64,000 nt of DNA from Viridothelium virens (GCA_010094025.1 ML991830.1:122429-186428); one strand, 5' to 3'. Counted from the first letter of the stretch, positions 12,030 to 24,317 are shown. Notes: generated from the sequence alone by a model not told the origin. Program-made: numbers and translations.

Positions 12030-13127
12030 CTAGCCTCTGCGAGGGCCATCCCAACCCCAGGCTGACTTGATCCTGTCCCCAAGGGTTTCTCGACCCTGCT
12101 CTCTTCTCTCCTCACGTTGCCTCCTCTCCTCTTCATAAACGGGCAGAATTCTTTTCAAATAGCCCTCACTCGCAGCCATCTCGGCCGATATTGCTTGTAC
12201 TTCGAGAGCTTTTTCCTCGGGACTCTTATCCTTCAGCCTCTCTAAAACCACGGCCTGCTTCTCTGCGCTCAAATCTTTGAACGTTAAAGGCATTCCATTT
12301 TCCCTCGTTCCAACCTGCGTCTGTTCCGCTATTCCGATGGCCTTCATCCTCACTTTCAGCGCATCCGCGAAACCCCCCTTGCTTAGGCTCTCTTGTGCCT
12401 CTTCCACCGGCCCAGTCGAAACTGCACTTTGCACCTCTTCACCCGCTTTCTTACGCTCCTCGTCCCGCCTTTCCTGTTCCATCATCCTGTGATATAGTGT
12501 ATCCGCATGCATTTGAATCCTCTCCTCCTCGTCCGCACTTCGCTCCACGCCACTCAGATAACCCAATGCCCTCAAGAATTTTCCTTGCGTTGTGTAACAT
12601 CTATCCATGGCCCTGTTCTGAGTACGACACATCGTCGACACGTCAGACCAGGACCCGTGGAGGTAGCATTCCGTTACCGCGATCTGCTCGTTTGCGCAGT
12701 TCTCGAGAGCCGCCTTTGAGATGGCGACTTTGCGGATTTTGTAGGTATCGACAATATCTTGGACTTTCTCTTGCGGCGTTTTCACGGAGTTTTCCAGCTC
12801 AGCTTGCGGGCGATAGGTCTTCCAGAGGTGGGCATATCGACCGTCTTGGAAGAGGGATTCTGGTGGAACATGAGGTTTGTCGGAGTCGGAAGGCTGAGTA
12901 GAGGCGGTGTTGGTAGAATTGGAGGATGCTTTAGAAGGGGCAGATAGCTGATCGGTATAGGAAGGTCTCTCTGACTCTTGATTGTTGGGTTTGGATACGG
13001 TTTTCGGGGTTTCTCGTTCCAGGTATTTGCGTAGGTTTGGGTCGAGACTACCGACTGGGTCCTGAGACCCGACTGAAGAGCGTCCCTTCTCTTTTGAGGA
13101 GCCCCAGAGCCAGTCGCTCCAGCTCAT
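12030..13127 (-). CDS. Twin-CX9C (CHCH/Cmc1-like) protein with long charged tail
   Basis: Intronless, 365 aa from the ATG at 13127 (MSWSDWLWG); an upstream extension of the frame has no better start. The core has four cysteines at residues 144, 154, 167 and 177 forming two CX9C pairs (CANEQIAVTEC and CRTQNRAMDRC) separated by 12 residues. This is the coiled-coil-helix-coiled-coil-helix signature of Mia40-imported intermembrane-space proteins such as the Cmc family. Unlike those small proteins, this one has a roughly 140-residue Ser/Thr/Pro-rich N-terminal extension and a helical, Glu/Arg/Lys-rich C-terminal half ending in DRIKSAWGWDGPRRG. The mitochondrial location is inferred. It diverges from the kinetochore candidate at 13348, with only 220 bp between the starts. 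Confidence 0.8.
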   Translation of the reverse strand: MSWSDWLWGSSKEKGRSSVGSQDPVGSLDPNLRKYLERETPKTVSKPNNQESERPSYTDQLSAPSKASSNSTNTASTQPSDSDKPHVPPESLFQDGRYAHLWKTYRPQAELENSVKTPQEKVQDIVDTYKIRKVAISKAALENCANEQIAVTECYLHGSWSDVSTMCRTQNRAMDRCYTTQGKFLRALGYLSGVERSADEEERIQMHADTLYHRMMEQERRDEERKKAGEEVQSAVSTGPVEEAQESLSKGGFADALKVRMKAIGIAEQTQVGTRENGMPLTFKDLSAEKQAVVLERLKDKSPEEKALEVQAISAEMAASEGYLKRILPVYEEERRQREERREQGRETLGDRIKSAWGWDGPRRG

Positions 13128-13347
13128 AGTTCCAGTGACTGCCTTATGAGGCGAAGAGTGGTAAAGATAGTAAGGGGGCCCATTGACGCGGGCCCCAATG
13201 AACATTTACTGCCAAGCCCTTGCAAAGGCCGCTTCCCCCGCCAGAACTTCGGACTATTATGCTCTATGCGACGCGTCTTCCACTCGAAACAACGCGTCCT
13301 CCAGCCTTCGCGTAGGACCACAATTCGCGCGCTCAGTCGAATGCAAA
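13128..13347. promoter_or_regulatory. Bidirectional promoter region
   Basis: 220 bp separates the start codons of the twin-CX9C gene (minus) and the kinetochore candidate (plus), so both promoters must share this stretch. No individual element was assigned. Confidence 0.5.
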
Positions 13348-15796
13348 ATGGCACATCAAAGTACGTAACTACTCTTGAATACCAACAAGCAATACTAAGA
13401 ACATCACAGATCGTGTGGAAAAGCGCTTGATGCGACAGCGTGGGGCAGGGTGAGCCTAGACAGCTACAACCGTTGGGACATGAATTGACTATAAGAACAG
13501 CGCTCGTGAGATGAAAAATGCTACCTTTGGTTTCACATTTGGCCAAGCTTCTACGCAGCCTTCCGCTCGAAAGACACCACAGCCGCGCTCTCGATCAGCA
13601 TCACTTCGACCTACCCCACAATCGCGTTCGGGGGGTCGTTCAAGAAGCAAGACACCAGCAAGCAGCTCCAACGAGGCTTCTGCAGGCAGCAGCCGCAAAT
13701 CTCCAAGAATCGCATCGAGACTTGAGAAGCCCGCCAATGCTAATGACTCACTATTTGTCACACCTACTGTAGTTGGCAAGAGAAAACGGCCGGATCCGGT
13801 GCCGGAAGTGGATGAAGGCGAAGACGACGAACTGGAAAGAAATGACGACGAACATCGACCTTTATCTGCAAATGGCAACCCGAATACGTCTGTTGCTAAG
13901 AAAAAGTCAGTCCCCATTGTGTCGGCTGAAGACGATGATCTCCAAGCCATGGAAAAGGAGAATCAAGCTCCAGAAGAAGGCGGATCTGGCACGAAGCGAA
14001 TATCAGCTCTTTCCGAACTCGTTCCAAACTCAGATAATCGTAAAATGAAGTCTACTAAGGCCTTCGATGCAGACAATAGACTCAGTAGCCTTCAAAGTAC
14101 AACGCAAACCACATCACGCCTTTTGGAAGCTGGGCCAGCGACTATTAATGGACAAGGTTCCGATGATGACGACACAGAGACAGGCATGAGCTATTCCATT
14201 GAAGCTAAATATATTCCTAGGAGGTCTTATCAAAGCGTTGGCAAACTAGATCTGACGGGCAAGGCGAAGGCTAAATCTTCGAGAGAGAATGGTAGCGGAG
14301 ACAAGAACCAAACATCGAAACAGAAAGCCGCGGATAGGAACTTCAGAAAGAGTCAGAACGAGCCAGCCGCAAATGTGGCTGAGGCTGCATCGCCTTCGAT
14401 CGCTAGGGCTACCAAGAAACCAAACATACCTGCGATCCGACGACTCCAAGCGGGCAAGTCTTCTGCCTCCAGTAACGGGGATCCCTCTCCAGCTACGATA
14501 CGTAAAAAGTTCCAGCAGGCCACTCCCGCCCTTGCGCCTCCAAAATCTATTCCAACCCCACTTACCGCAGATCGACGGCTAGAAAGCTCGGAAATAGGAC
14601 CGGCTTCATCGGACATGACTGATCAAGTACAGTCGGAACAAATTGAGGCTTCTACGACCGCAACGGGCATCTCTTCAGGATTCCCGGCCGGCTTACTTGG
14701 TACAACTATGAAACCCTTCGAGGGCACTCCCTCGGGTCTTCATGATCAACGATCTGCACAACATAACTCCAGGCAGTCATCTAGTTTTGTCATTCCAGCC
14801 GACGGAACCTTGGCAGATTCACCGGCAGACTGGAGACCTGCTGCTATTAGCCTCGAGATGCACAGCTCTTATCGCAGTCCTGACAGCTCTAGCGCTACAG
14901 CGGGAAAGATTACCCAGACCAAAAGACGCAAAGCCAATCGTGCTTCCTCTCTTTCAAACTCCTCGCAAAATGCCGTCCCGGTCACTCAATCTCCACCTCC
15001 AGCCGCTCCAGCCCGCAAGCGCAACAGGAACACGCCTGGGATTTCGGTTCCCATAACCATCTATCGCCTCTCCGGTCCCCTCCTCACCGCTCACGACTTC
15101 GACTCCGCATCCGACTCAGAAGACCTCCCCTCCCATGACCCTTCCACCTCCACCAACACTCACACACGAAGCAATGCCCCAAATGCAATCGATGTGCTCG
15201 CCCAAGCCACCAGCGAGCTCCTCTCCTCCCGCGCCGATACCCTTCACAACCAATCCGTTTCCCTCCCCGCTGCCGCCAAGTACAAGAAGAAGCGTGGGGT
15301 ACTTGAGCGCAAACGCAACGCCGTCACGCAGTTTCAAGAGGAGGTTGAGAACCACCTGTTCGAGCTGACTTCGGCGGTAGATGCAAACGCGGTACTTGGG
15401 ACGAGGCTGCGTGGCTTGGAGAAGCAGAAGGTTGCGCTGAGGGAAGAGCTGCTTGCTGTGAGGCAGAGGAGGGAAGAAGTGGCGCTCGAGACGGATGAGC
15501 TGAGGAGTACGCATACACGGCACATGGAGGTGGAGAGGGAGGAGAGGGGATTGAGGGTTGGGATTGAGGATTTGGAGGTTGCTGTTCGGAGGGGACGAGA
15601 CGAAGAGGGGAGAAGGTGGGAGGAGGGTACGTGGGAGCGTGGAAAGGGTGACGTGGGCATCGAGGGGAAGGCAAGTTTTATGGGTGAGGCAAACGGGAGG
15701 GGACCAGAAGGCAGTGGTTTGCTGGAGTTGGTGAAAAGGTTTAACGAGAACCTGGGGAAAGCGGCAGAGACATTGGAGAGGAGGAATGGAATTTGA
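13348..15796 (+). CDS. Ame1/Mis17 (CENP-U)-like inner kinetochore candidate
   Basis: 782 aa after splicing exons 13348-13360 (13 nt), 13410-13449 (40 nt) and 13501-15796. The two tiny exons encode MAHQNRVEKRLMRQRGAG and join in frame to REMKNATFGFTFG. This basic RQRGAG segment followed by FGF resembles the short N-terminal Mis12/Mtw1-complex-binding motif of Ame1-type proteins. A long disordered basic region (AT-hook-like PRSRSASLRP, Ser/Lys rich) follows. Near residues 580-700 there is a coiled coil preceded by NAIDVLAQATSELL and containing ERKRNAVTQFQEEVENHLFEL, the arrangement expected for CENP-U/Ame1. If right, it is part of the COMA/CCAN complex at centromeres. The family call is from pattern memory only; the gene model itself is well supported. 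Confidence 0.65.
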
Positions 15797-16089
15797 GGCC
15801 TGTGAACTTTGGGATTCGAGGTTTGTGTGCCATTTGCTATGATACCCTCAATATTATCAATAACCTATCCAGACTGCTTGTCTTAGCGTCAGCGATGCTC
15901 CTTTTGAGTGACTTGTTCTCCGGTCTTGCATATCAAATTAATCCTTCAGAGCCGTGAAAGATGCTGCTTTCATCTTCAATGCCTGGACTTGACCGAACTG
16001 TCTTCCTGAACTCCGATTAGTCATTCGCCCAGAACCCCAGGGCTAGCTCTGACACCTAGGTAGGCACACTGTAGTACGTACAAAAGTTT
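15797..16089. other. Short intergenic between convergent genes
   Basis: Shared 3' region of two convergent genes; nothing else seen. Confidence 0.5.
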
Positions 16090-19000
16090 TTAAAAAATAT
16101 TCTGTACAGATCTCGCAATGCATATCAACAATATATAGCACAACCATGCTCGTGGCCACCATGTTCTTTCAGCTGCTGAATGCTGTGTCGAATGAGCTCC
16201 AATACTCCCCATTATCTGAGAAGAAGTCGTGGACAAGACTGGCGCTACCACTGATGAGATACCACATGGTAAGTCGTTCCCGATAGCAGTCACTTTGCTC
16301 CAGACTACCGCGCTATTTCCCGTGCTGAATTTCAGTATATACATATTATCTGATGCCAGGCTTACGACCTGTCTTTCTAATGTTACAGCTGCACTGCTAG
16401 CTGAGATTTTGGTAGGCTGATGACTGGTTCCTAGAATAATTGCAGTACAGTCAGGCCCTACAACCTCGTAAGCAGTATATTGCTTCCCTGAGATGATAAG
16501 TGAGGTCTGAATAGCAACCTCTTGGGCAGGTCGACTTGATACAGATTCTTCTGACGGGAGTAGTGTCGTAGTTCGGCCATTGTTTATCAAGTCACTGATA
16601 CTCTCTGAAATAACCGCACTGTTAACTGTTATGCTTTTGCTCCGCCCGATGGTCTCTAGTCCATGTGAAATGGCAGCGACTGGGTTGGGCTGGTCGATGA
16701 TCGGTGTCCTGCTGGAGTCATGGGATGTTTGCGACGCTGAAGAGCTCGTACTGGTAGCGATAGCATTACCTCGAACTGATATAGAATCGAAAGGGACAGT
16801 AAAGGTTCTGCCAATGACAACTCCAATTGACCCAATGGATATAGGGATTCCAGCGATTTTGGTAGCTTGACCCTTTTGAAGATGGTGATTACCGATCAGC
16901 AGATCCTCGAGTTTGCTTGGATCTTTCGCGATACGCTGACCCCCAACCAAAAGGTAACCTTCTGAAAATCCTTTTTTATCAGGCTTGTGGCTATCTGGCT
17001 GGGTGCCATCGCTGTATTCTTTTAGCCCTGTCCCAGTCCTTGTGGTCTGTAGGCCGCCGGGACTGCGCTGGCCACTTGTGACTAGGAAACTGGCAGAACT
17101 TGCTTGCTCTGTGGTATCTGACTCATAGTGTCCTCCACTTTGTCGGCGACCTGGATCCCCTGGTAAATTACGGTTGCCCGTATTTGTATTTTGAAGATGA
17201 TCGAAGTCAGTCTTTGCCCCAGTGGATCCATCACTGCCGGCCAAGCTATTACCTTCCGTAGCAGGATCTGCTCCGTCAGGTCCGGTGATGCTGTGGTAAG
17301 AATCTTTTCCTGCAGCTTTGTCCTCTTTTCCAATAAGAGCAACAATGCCAGCAGCAGCGGATCCAGCATTAGCCGATTGTGCTGAGCCTTGACTGCCTCC
17401 CACCGTGCTTAGCAGGATATCTGCACTCATCCCAGCAAGACTTTTAGAATTGAATGCAGTTTCAGAGGTAAAGTAACCGTGAAAATTGGTGCTATCGGCT
17501 GGTTCTGCTGAACGTGAAATCCCAGATCGCTGAGGAGACTCGGTGCCTGCATTACTAAAGTGCGGGATTTCACTGGCTGGGCCATCATGCAACGGATCGC
17601 CATTTCGAGGATTACCTGCTACGGGGTCATGAGAGCCTGGGTTCTGAATCACATTGAAGGTTTGCAGTGGTTGAGTTGTGTCAGGAGCAGAGGCTGGAGA
17701 AGCCGGAGCCGGAGCCCAGATTGCGTTTGCAGGTGTTGGTGTCGCAGCTGCAAAACCTTGTTGAAGGGCATATGGTGGATCGTAGACTCCTCTAATGTCT
17801 CCACCACATGTCTTCCAGGCTGGATCGATGTTCTGTAGTATTTGAGATGGCAAGACGACTATATTTAGATATTTTAGTGGTCTGCACCGCTATTGAATCA
17901 AGTTACGTGGAGTCTCACCAATAGGAGCATAGGGTGCCGTACAAGGGCACCCTGACACATTATATTCCGTCGCACTTGGACTTGGTCCTTCATTCCATAC
18001 AAACCACTGATAACACTGAGGCTGTCTATCGTAAATGCTTTGGGGAACGGGAGTATTGAGATCAGTAAAGTTGAACGATGCAGTACAACAGTCGTCCCCT
18101 CCTACATCGGCCCTAGCCGTTGACCAGATACTGGATAGCTGAGATGGATCTTGGACTGCAATTATTGTAGGACCATATTTCCTACCAAGAATACCACAGG
18201 AGTTGGATGCGTAAACATCTTTGAAAGATAGATATACTGTTGGGGACGTAAAAGTAGTATCCAAGGCGGCCACGGTAACTGGTCCGGATCCTGTAGCTCT
18301 CTGAGTGACGGGCCAGTATATAAGACGAACAGTGCCAGCAGTGACTGCACAACCACCTGCAGTACAGCCTAAACTACATCCTGGCGCTAGACTTTCGGTG
18401 GCCGGCCAAGAAGAGGTCACAGATTCTGATCCATTTGCGAAGGTGGATGTCGAGACTATCCATAGCGGATTTTTGAGTCCAATCCAGTCCCCAGTTATCA
18501 GGGATAAGAAAGAGCTCTGCTTCCTGGCACAAAGAGACGATCCAATGGAGGCCTGTTGGCACAACGGCATTATTTCCGGTGCAGGTGTAGCTGATAGATA
18601 AATCTCCCATTCATTTTGACATTGATGAATGGATGAGGGAAGTCTGCAAGCCGGTGATTGTGGGACAGTTGAGGGAGAAAAGACAATCGGGCCCAGAGCC
18701 GCTGCCGACCTATTGGCAAGCTCAGAAGACGGTTCTATTTTTTCAACTGTTGACGCGTATACGTCAAAACCCGACATAATCCATGCTGTAGTCATCGTCT
18801 TGAAATCGAACCCGTTTGCTTCCATAGTGTCTGTAACTTCAGTCGTGGTTAAAGCTACGAAGCTCTGAGAATATGAGGTTGTCAATGATGGCATGATGTC
18901 ATATAAGGTTTCGGCGTTCGAGCAGGCAGCAGCAGGGGCATACATATCGGTTAGACAATGCTTTGCAAAGCTTATCGAGCTTGACACTAGCCAATATGAT

Positions 19001-19508
19001 GACCATTGAGCAAGACACTGCTGAATAGAGACGGTGTTATTCACAGTCCCGTTTGGAGATTTTGGCGGCGCCGTAGACGCTCTAATGAATGGCCAGGTTG
19101 GAGATTCATAAGATGTTCGAGAGTCTGTCATCCTCCTTGTGCGGCTTGTCGTGTTGAGAGGGTTGGACCTATGAGTAGATTCGGATTTCGAGAGAGTAGA
19201 CGGCGTAAATTGACTCTCGGAAATCCCTAACCCGTTCGCGATATAGTCTCCGACATTCGAATCCATGCTCGCGACCATACTTGCTGCCCCCAGCCAAGAT
19301 TGAGAATTTTCAGAAGAGACCGAGCTGACATCCCTCGTGTCATGCATCGTAGGCGACGTGACAATGTGGCCTAGATTTTCAAGATAAATATCAGCTTTCT
19401 CTCTAGTTGCACCAACAGATTTTAACTCTTACTTCTGACAGCATAGTTAGGATAGAAGACGCCTAGAATGAATGTAAAGGAGCATAAGCTCCCACAACAA
19501 GGAGGCAT
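16090..19508 (-). CDS. Large secreted Ser/Thr-rich cell-wall-type protein
   Basis: 1098 aa from three exons (19433-19508, 17919-19370, 16090-17858; introns of 62 and 60 nt). Exon 1 supplies a signal-peptide-like start (MPPCCGSLCSFTFILGVFYP). The middle has the fungal extracellular pattern TVYLSFKDVYASNSCG, then LSSIWSTA, ASFNFTDLNTPVP, QPQCYQWF, and a DPAWKTCGGDIRGVYDPP-like stretch created exactly across the second intron, which supports the splice. Many N-glycosylation sequons and paired cysteines are present. The C-terminal half is Ser/Gly/Asn-rich and ends in a hydrophobic tail (AWLCYILLICIA) that could be a GPI or membrane anchor. Role inferred: cell-surface protein. No enzymatic domain is recognised. 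Confidence 0.82.
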
Positions 19509-21550
19509 TGTTTTCTTGAAAAAATTAAGCGACAACGACTTGGCTTTGGATATTGTACTCGATGATGCACTTGCGTCTCAAGTGAAATGCATCCACAGGG
19601 CTCAAAAAGAAGTCGTATGTCAATATTAGTAAGACCCATGAGCATAAAACGAACAGACTGTCAGAGAAGATGAATTCCAGCGTCGCCTAGGTGCGTATTT
19701 GTAGCTTCACGAGTGATCCAGTGCCTGTACAGTTGCATGAAAAATAGGCAGAACTCATCTTATCGTCGGAGAAAAGAGGTTTTGGACACTTCAACTCTTG
19801 ACGGGTTCTCCAATCACAGATAAGACCTAGGTGTTAGCATATCGGACATTGACCAAGAACAGAGCGCTGGACAGCAAAGAAATTAGCGGGGCAACAAAGG
19901 CAATAATACAGACGAGCTCATTAGACACAATCCAATAACTCATGTTTCGAAGATGCTACTCGGTGTCTACTTGCACCGTGCTGACCCATTTTGCAAGACA
20001 TGGTACTATCGCTGCTGAAAAGGGACTTCCGTGAATCAACAGCGCCCAGGAACTGTATTTTTGGCCTTCAAGGGAGGGCGGAATTCCTACGCGCTGAGAA
20101 CCGTACGATAGTACTGCAAAGCAAGCAGCAGTGCTTCTACAGCTACTAACACCGATCGAGATTAGGTTCAAGTGTCAAAGTGATCCTTATGGAACAGAAA
20201 CCCAGCCCTCACGGTACTCTACCTACCTAAGACCTGTTGCAAGGGCACGTGAGCGGTTCGCGGGTTTGGCTTAAGGTTCCTGAAAAAGTCTCCGCGCTCG
20301 GGAACATGACCAATCAAATCGCAGTGCACAACACATTATGATAAGGTACTCAATGTTATCAAATTTATTGTGGTCCTAGAGCATCATTGTGTTACTAACA
20401 TCAAGTTGTGCATAACCTGATTTTGTTGAGTTTAGAGGTAACGGGGTCCCTAGGGCAAATACTACCTTATGGAGGAAAGATTGTGGTGAGAGTAACCCTA
20501 ACTCACAAACGACTGGCGAGAGCCTCCCAAAACTCCACGAAGGAGAGCTGAAAGGTGCCAGAACTGAGGGATTTGCACTTGACACGTTGCAAGTACCGTC
20601 ATAGCCTCCATGAGCATGTATAACTTGATTTTGACTCCGTGCCTCAGGTTGTTTCTGTAAGTGCAGGTGCAGAGCAGATTAGTTCATGAGGATTCTATCT
20701 CGGGACTATTATTGAACATGGCTTAATGGCTTTGAGTACATCTCCATCTCGCGTTTGTAATATATTGTTCGGCACGTGAGTACATACAATTAAGAGGATT
20801 GGAGCGACAGGAGTCACTAGTTTGTACACCTGTTGCTTACTTCAGAAGTAGCCTCCGTTTAACTCGGAGCCTCACAAATGTCGCTCAGAGTTGATACATA
20901 GAAGACAGAGAGGAATGAGTCGTTAGGTATCCAATGACGAAGTATAGTGGAGAGATACCGCACATCTGCAACCCACGAAATCTCATGAGGAAGTCATGGT
21001 TCCATTTCTTTATCAGATTCACTGCAGCACCATGGCTTCATCACTTCGATGCGCCTGGAGTGCCTTCTATTGGCATTATATCCTGGAAGTGCGGACTTCT
21101 TTTCTGAACCTCATCCGGGAAATGTGTAAGAAAAATTACAGCGTGCTCCCCATCGAGTGTGCATACTTTATTGCTTATTCGAACGACAATATCTCAGGGA
21201 CATCGAGTGTATCTCTTGACACGGTCGGAACTATTACCTACAGGCTGCCATTCTGTTGCTGGTAATAAAAACATCTCAAAGCAGGTGTTCAACATTCCTC
21301 AAGTCCAATGGATATCGGCGCTGACTATCACGGGCCACAAAACGACAAACGGAGTAACAGCTCCGTAAGCACTTGAATTGAAAGGCTTCAGCACACTGAA
21401 GCCAGGTCCAGATCGCGCGTTGAATACGCCTTAGGGGCTTCATGCGAGCAGGTGGCTTGGGCCACGCCCACGGAGATAACGTCACAGACCGAATCGTCAA
21501 ATACATGAGTTGGAAGGACATCGATCGGCTTCACGTACCTCCGAATTTTT
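19509..21550. other. Intergenic
   Basis: 2 kb between the upstream region of the secreted-protein gene and the 3' end of the oxidase gene. ORFs are short (up to 89 codons) and unrecognised. Composition is close to neutral, with no obvious repeat or RIP-type AT enrichment. Confidence 0.5.
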
Positions 21551-23662
21551 TCAAGACGGCTGATCTGGTTGATGCATAAATATCTCATCGCTCGGCGCCA
21601 TACCCCTTTCCAGGCCCTCTTTCCCACACAATCCCCTCACGTCCGCCGGTATCTCAAATTTGGCCACCTCCTCCGCCCTCGCCAGCACCTGCATCATAAG
21701 TCCGGCCTCAGCATGCCAAGTAACATGACAGTGCAGCGCCCACATCCCCGGATTATCGAGTACCACCCTCACCAGCACCCACCCAAACGCCTCCATCGTC
21801 ACCGTATCCCTACGCAACGGATTTTCCAGATTCAGGGTTCCGTCTTCATAGATGGAAGGCGAAGGATACCCCGAGGACCCGGACGCCAAGACCCAGAACT
21901 TGTGGCCGTGGAGGTGCAAGGGATGCGCGCCGTCGTCAAAGTTCGAGACGAGCAGGTCCACGGTGCGAATCCCGCTCGTTTGAAGGACGAGCTCGCGGGT
22001 GGCGTCGAAGGCGGCGGTGTTGACGAAAGCGAACGGGTTGGGGAGGATGTCCTCGGGCAAGGAGGAGGTGGAGGTGGTGCTGGAGGGACCGGAGGAGATG
22101 AACGAGGTGTTGGAAGAGGAGAGACCGTCGACGGCGCGGAGGAGAGTCGGAGAGTGGGCAGAGGCGCGCCAGGAGGTTTGGTTGAAGAAGCCGCGACTCA
22201 GACGCCAGGCGCCGATTTCGAAAGTAGTGCGTAGGTAAAAGGTCGCGTCTGCGACTGAAGGTGGTGGAATTTGTTCGATGGGAATGAGCTCCGTGGTGTT
22301 CATATCACGGCATTCTAGCTCGACGACATCGTTCCAGTCTTTGCTTGTGGGCTCAGGGGATGGTGAGCTTGGCTCCGTTGGGTTCGTTGTATAGTTGATG
22401 ATGGCGCGAGCTTCACCTTTCATATCAGGATTTGGCTCGGCAAAGCAGGTTGTAATCATTTGAGCGCGGAGCCAGTAAGAATTTGTGCTATTTGACGAGA
22501 TAATGATGCTATAGCGTTGAGCTGGATTGATCTTTAGACGATGGTAATAGGCAGGCCAGATATCGGTGCCATCGACCTCAGTGACGGCGAATTCGTGTTC
22601 GTCAATTTGCAATTGGAACTCTGCAAACGCTCCTACATTGATGATCCGCAGCCGATGATTCTTTGTTGATTCGAGAGCGAAGACTGGTAGGCTGGCACTC
22701 GAGTTGTCACACTTTCGATGCAGTAGAGAGCTGCAGTCCCTAACATTCATGCCATTTATCAAGGCACTGTCGGGCACTGGCTCGGCATTTTCCTGATCTG
22801 GTGCCAGATACTCCATGAGCAGCTCGCTCGAAAGATTATAGTAGTGGTCATGCACCATGACTACGCGGTCCGTGTGATATTCAATTTTCTGCTGTTCGCG
22901 TTCATCCTTGCCGTGAATCACGAAGGGGCCAAAAAGTCCGTCGGCAGCTTGGACACCTTGATGCGCATGATACCAATACGTGCCAGATTGACCATCCACC
23001 TTGAAGTCGTACGTGAATCGAGTGTTGGGTGCTATTGGGCACTGTGTAATGCCAACTGTTCCATCCATCCAGTTCGTTCCATTTTGATAGAGTCCGTGCC
23101 AATGTATTGAGGTCGCGTTGGCTGCTTGATTATCCACGTTGACGACAATTGTATCACCCTCGTTGCATTCAATTAGAGGACCTGGGAATTGTCCGTTGAC
23201 TAGCATCATTGGACGGTAGACTCCATCAGGGTTCTTTTCTATGTCTTGTATTGTCCAATTATAGACCCGCCTCTTCGGCCCTACTCCATAGTCCCAATTT
23301 GGATTTAATGTGTAGTCGCCGGGCGTGCGCACTTGCTCTGATCCGACATCTACAGTAGGGCTCTCTAACACGTTAGGAACCTCGATTGGTTTGGAGGCGT
23401 CTGATTTGAGGGTATTACTGAGCGCTATCGCCAACGCGATGATCGCCAAGATCGATCCAATGATAATAGGGACAATAGTCCGTGGCCGCAAGATTCGGGT
23501 GATCAAGGAAATAGGGTGTTCTCTCGCTCGCTGTTGGGGAAGTTTTTCGACATCGTGTTCGCTAAGGAGAGCCTGCTCCTGTTCCTCTGAAGGCGTCAGC
23601 TGGGACGAGCCTGAATCTAGCTCGTAGCCATCCTCGGGCTCATCTTCGTGCCGCGAGGGCAT
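21551..23662 (-). CDS. Type-II membrane-anchored multicopper oxidase
   Basis: Single-exon, 703 aa. The four copper-ligand motifs are present: HWHG near residue 188, HAHQ near 232, HPLHLHGH near 583 and HCHVTWH near 645. It is therefore a complete three-domain multicopper oxidase (laccase or ferroxidase class, O2 reduced to water at the trinuclear centre). Ten residues after the T1 cysteine the axial position is Leu (HCHVTWHAEAGL). Instead of a cleavable signal peptide there is an acidic N-terminal tail of about 60 residues and one hydrophobic segment (IVPIIIGSILAIIALAIAL), which predicts a type-II anchored ectoenzyme. Many NxT/S sequons are present. The substrate is unknown: ferroxidase, laccase and melanin-related roles all remain possible. 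It is divergent to the phosphoesterase gene at 24318. Confidence 0.92.
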   Translation of the reverse strand: MPSRHEDEPEDGYELDSGSSQLTPSEEQEQALLSEHDVEKLPQQRAREHPISLITRILRPRTIVPIIIGSILAIIALAIALSNTLKSDASKPIEVPNVLESPTVDVGSEQVRTPGDYTLNPNWDYGVGPKRRVYNWTIQDIEKNPDGVYRPMMLVNGQFPGPLIECNEGDTIVVNVDNQAANATSIHWHGLYQNGTNWMDGTVGITQCPIAPNTRFTYDFKVDGQSGTYWYHAHQGVQAADGLFGPFVIHGKDEREQQKIEYHTDRVVMVHDHYYNLSSELLMEYLAPDQENAEPVPDSALINGMNVRDCSSLLHRKCDNSSASLPVFALESTKNHRLRIINVGAFAEFQLQIDEHEFAVTEVDGTDIWPAYYHRLKINPAQRYSIIISSNSTNSYWLRAQMITTCFAEPNPDMKGEARAIINYTTNPTEPSSPSPEPTSKDWNDVVELECRDMNTTELIPIEQIPPPSVADATFYLRTTFEIGAWRLSRGFFNQTSWRASAHSPTLLRAVDGLSSSNTSFISSGPSSTTSTSSLPEDILPNPFAFVNTAAFDATRELVLQTSGIRTVDLLVSNFDDGAHPLHLHGHKFWVLASGSSGYPSPSIYEDGTLNLENPLRRDTVTMEAFGWVLVRVVLDNPGMWALHCHVTWHAEAGLMMQVLARAEEVAKFEIPADVRGLCGKEGLERGMAPSDEIFMHQPDQPS

Positions 23663-24317
23663 AATCTGCGTGATGGAGCTCTACCGCGACCCTAATGAAG
23701 ACATGAGGTCAGGATCAAAAGTGGGAGGTTCAAGTATCAGGGTTCTCAGGGTCCGGCAAGGCATCGACGCCACTCATCTTCATCCCGATGCGCTTCAGGG
23801 TCCCAGCTTGGCGCAGGGATCAGACTGACGGACTTGTGAAGGGTGTTCCCCGTAACGCAGTCGAAGCTTTTGCTGTCAATTAGCAGGGCAATGATTGGAG
23901 GAAAAGTTGATGACATGCAGATCGATAGGAACGGGATGTCCGAGTTCTCGACTTGTGGCCTTGGGCAAGATGAGGTGATGAGCTCGAATCAGAGGCGAGT
24001 GCTGAAACACATGCGCCTCCCATCCTTTCCCAGCTTCCTCAACCGTCCGCCGAGACTTTCACGCAGGGTCCCGCACCGTCAACTTTTGCACCTTCCCAGC
24101 CTACAAACCTCCTCCTGCTTCCCAGCTCCCACCCACGCACGCCACGCTACCATGTAGCCCGTAATCTGCCTTAGCTAGCGATGCGCCGCTTCCTGTGCTT
24201 GAGTCGCCTGCAAGGTCAGTGAGTCGGATATTCGGCGGGCTTCTCTACGATCCCCGCTGGACAGCAGGCCCAGCTATTCCTAGACGAAGCAAATCTAATT
24301 ATTGTGGACTTGTGCAG
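23663..24317. promoter_or_regulatory. Divergent promoter region, oxidase/phosphoesterase
   Basis: 655 bp between two divergent genes for membrane-anchored ectoenzymes. A pyrimidine-rich stretch (about 24020-24130) precedes the plus-strand gene, as is common before fungal transcription starts. No specific binding site was assigned. Confidence 0.4.

Noticed and set aside
21569-22234. 221-codon plus-strand ORF
   Set aside because: Antisense to the multicopper oxidase, whose copper motifs prove the minus-strand frame.
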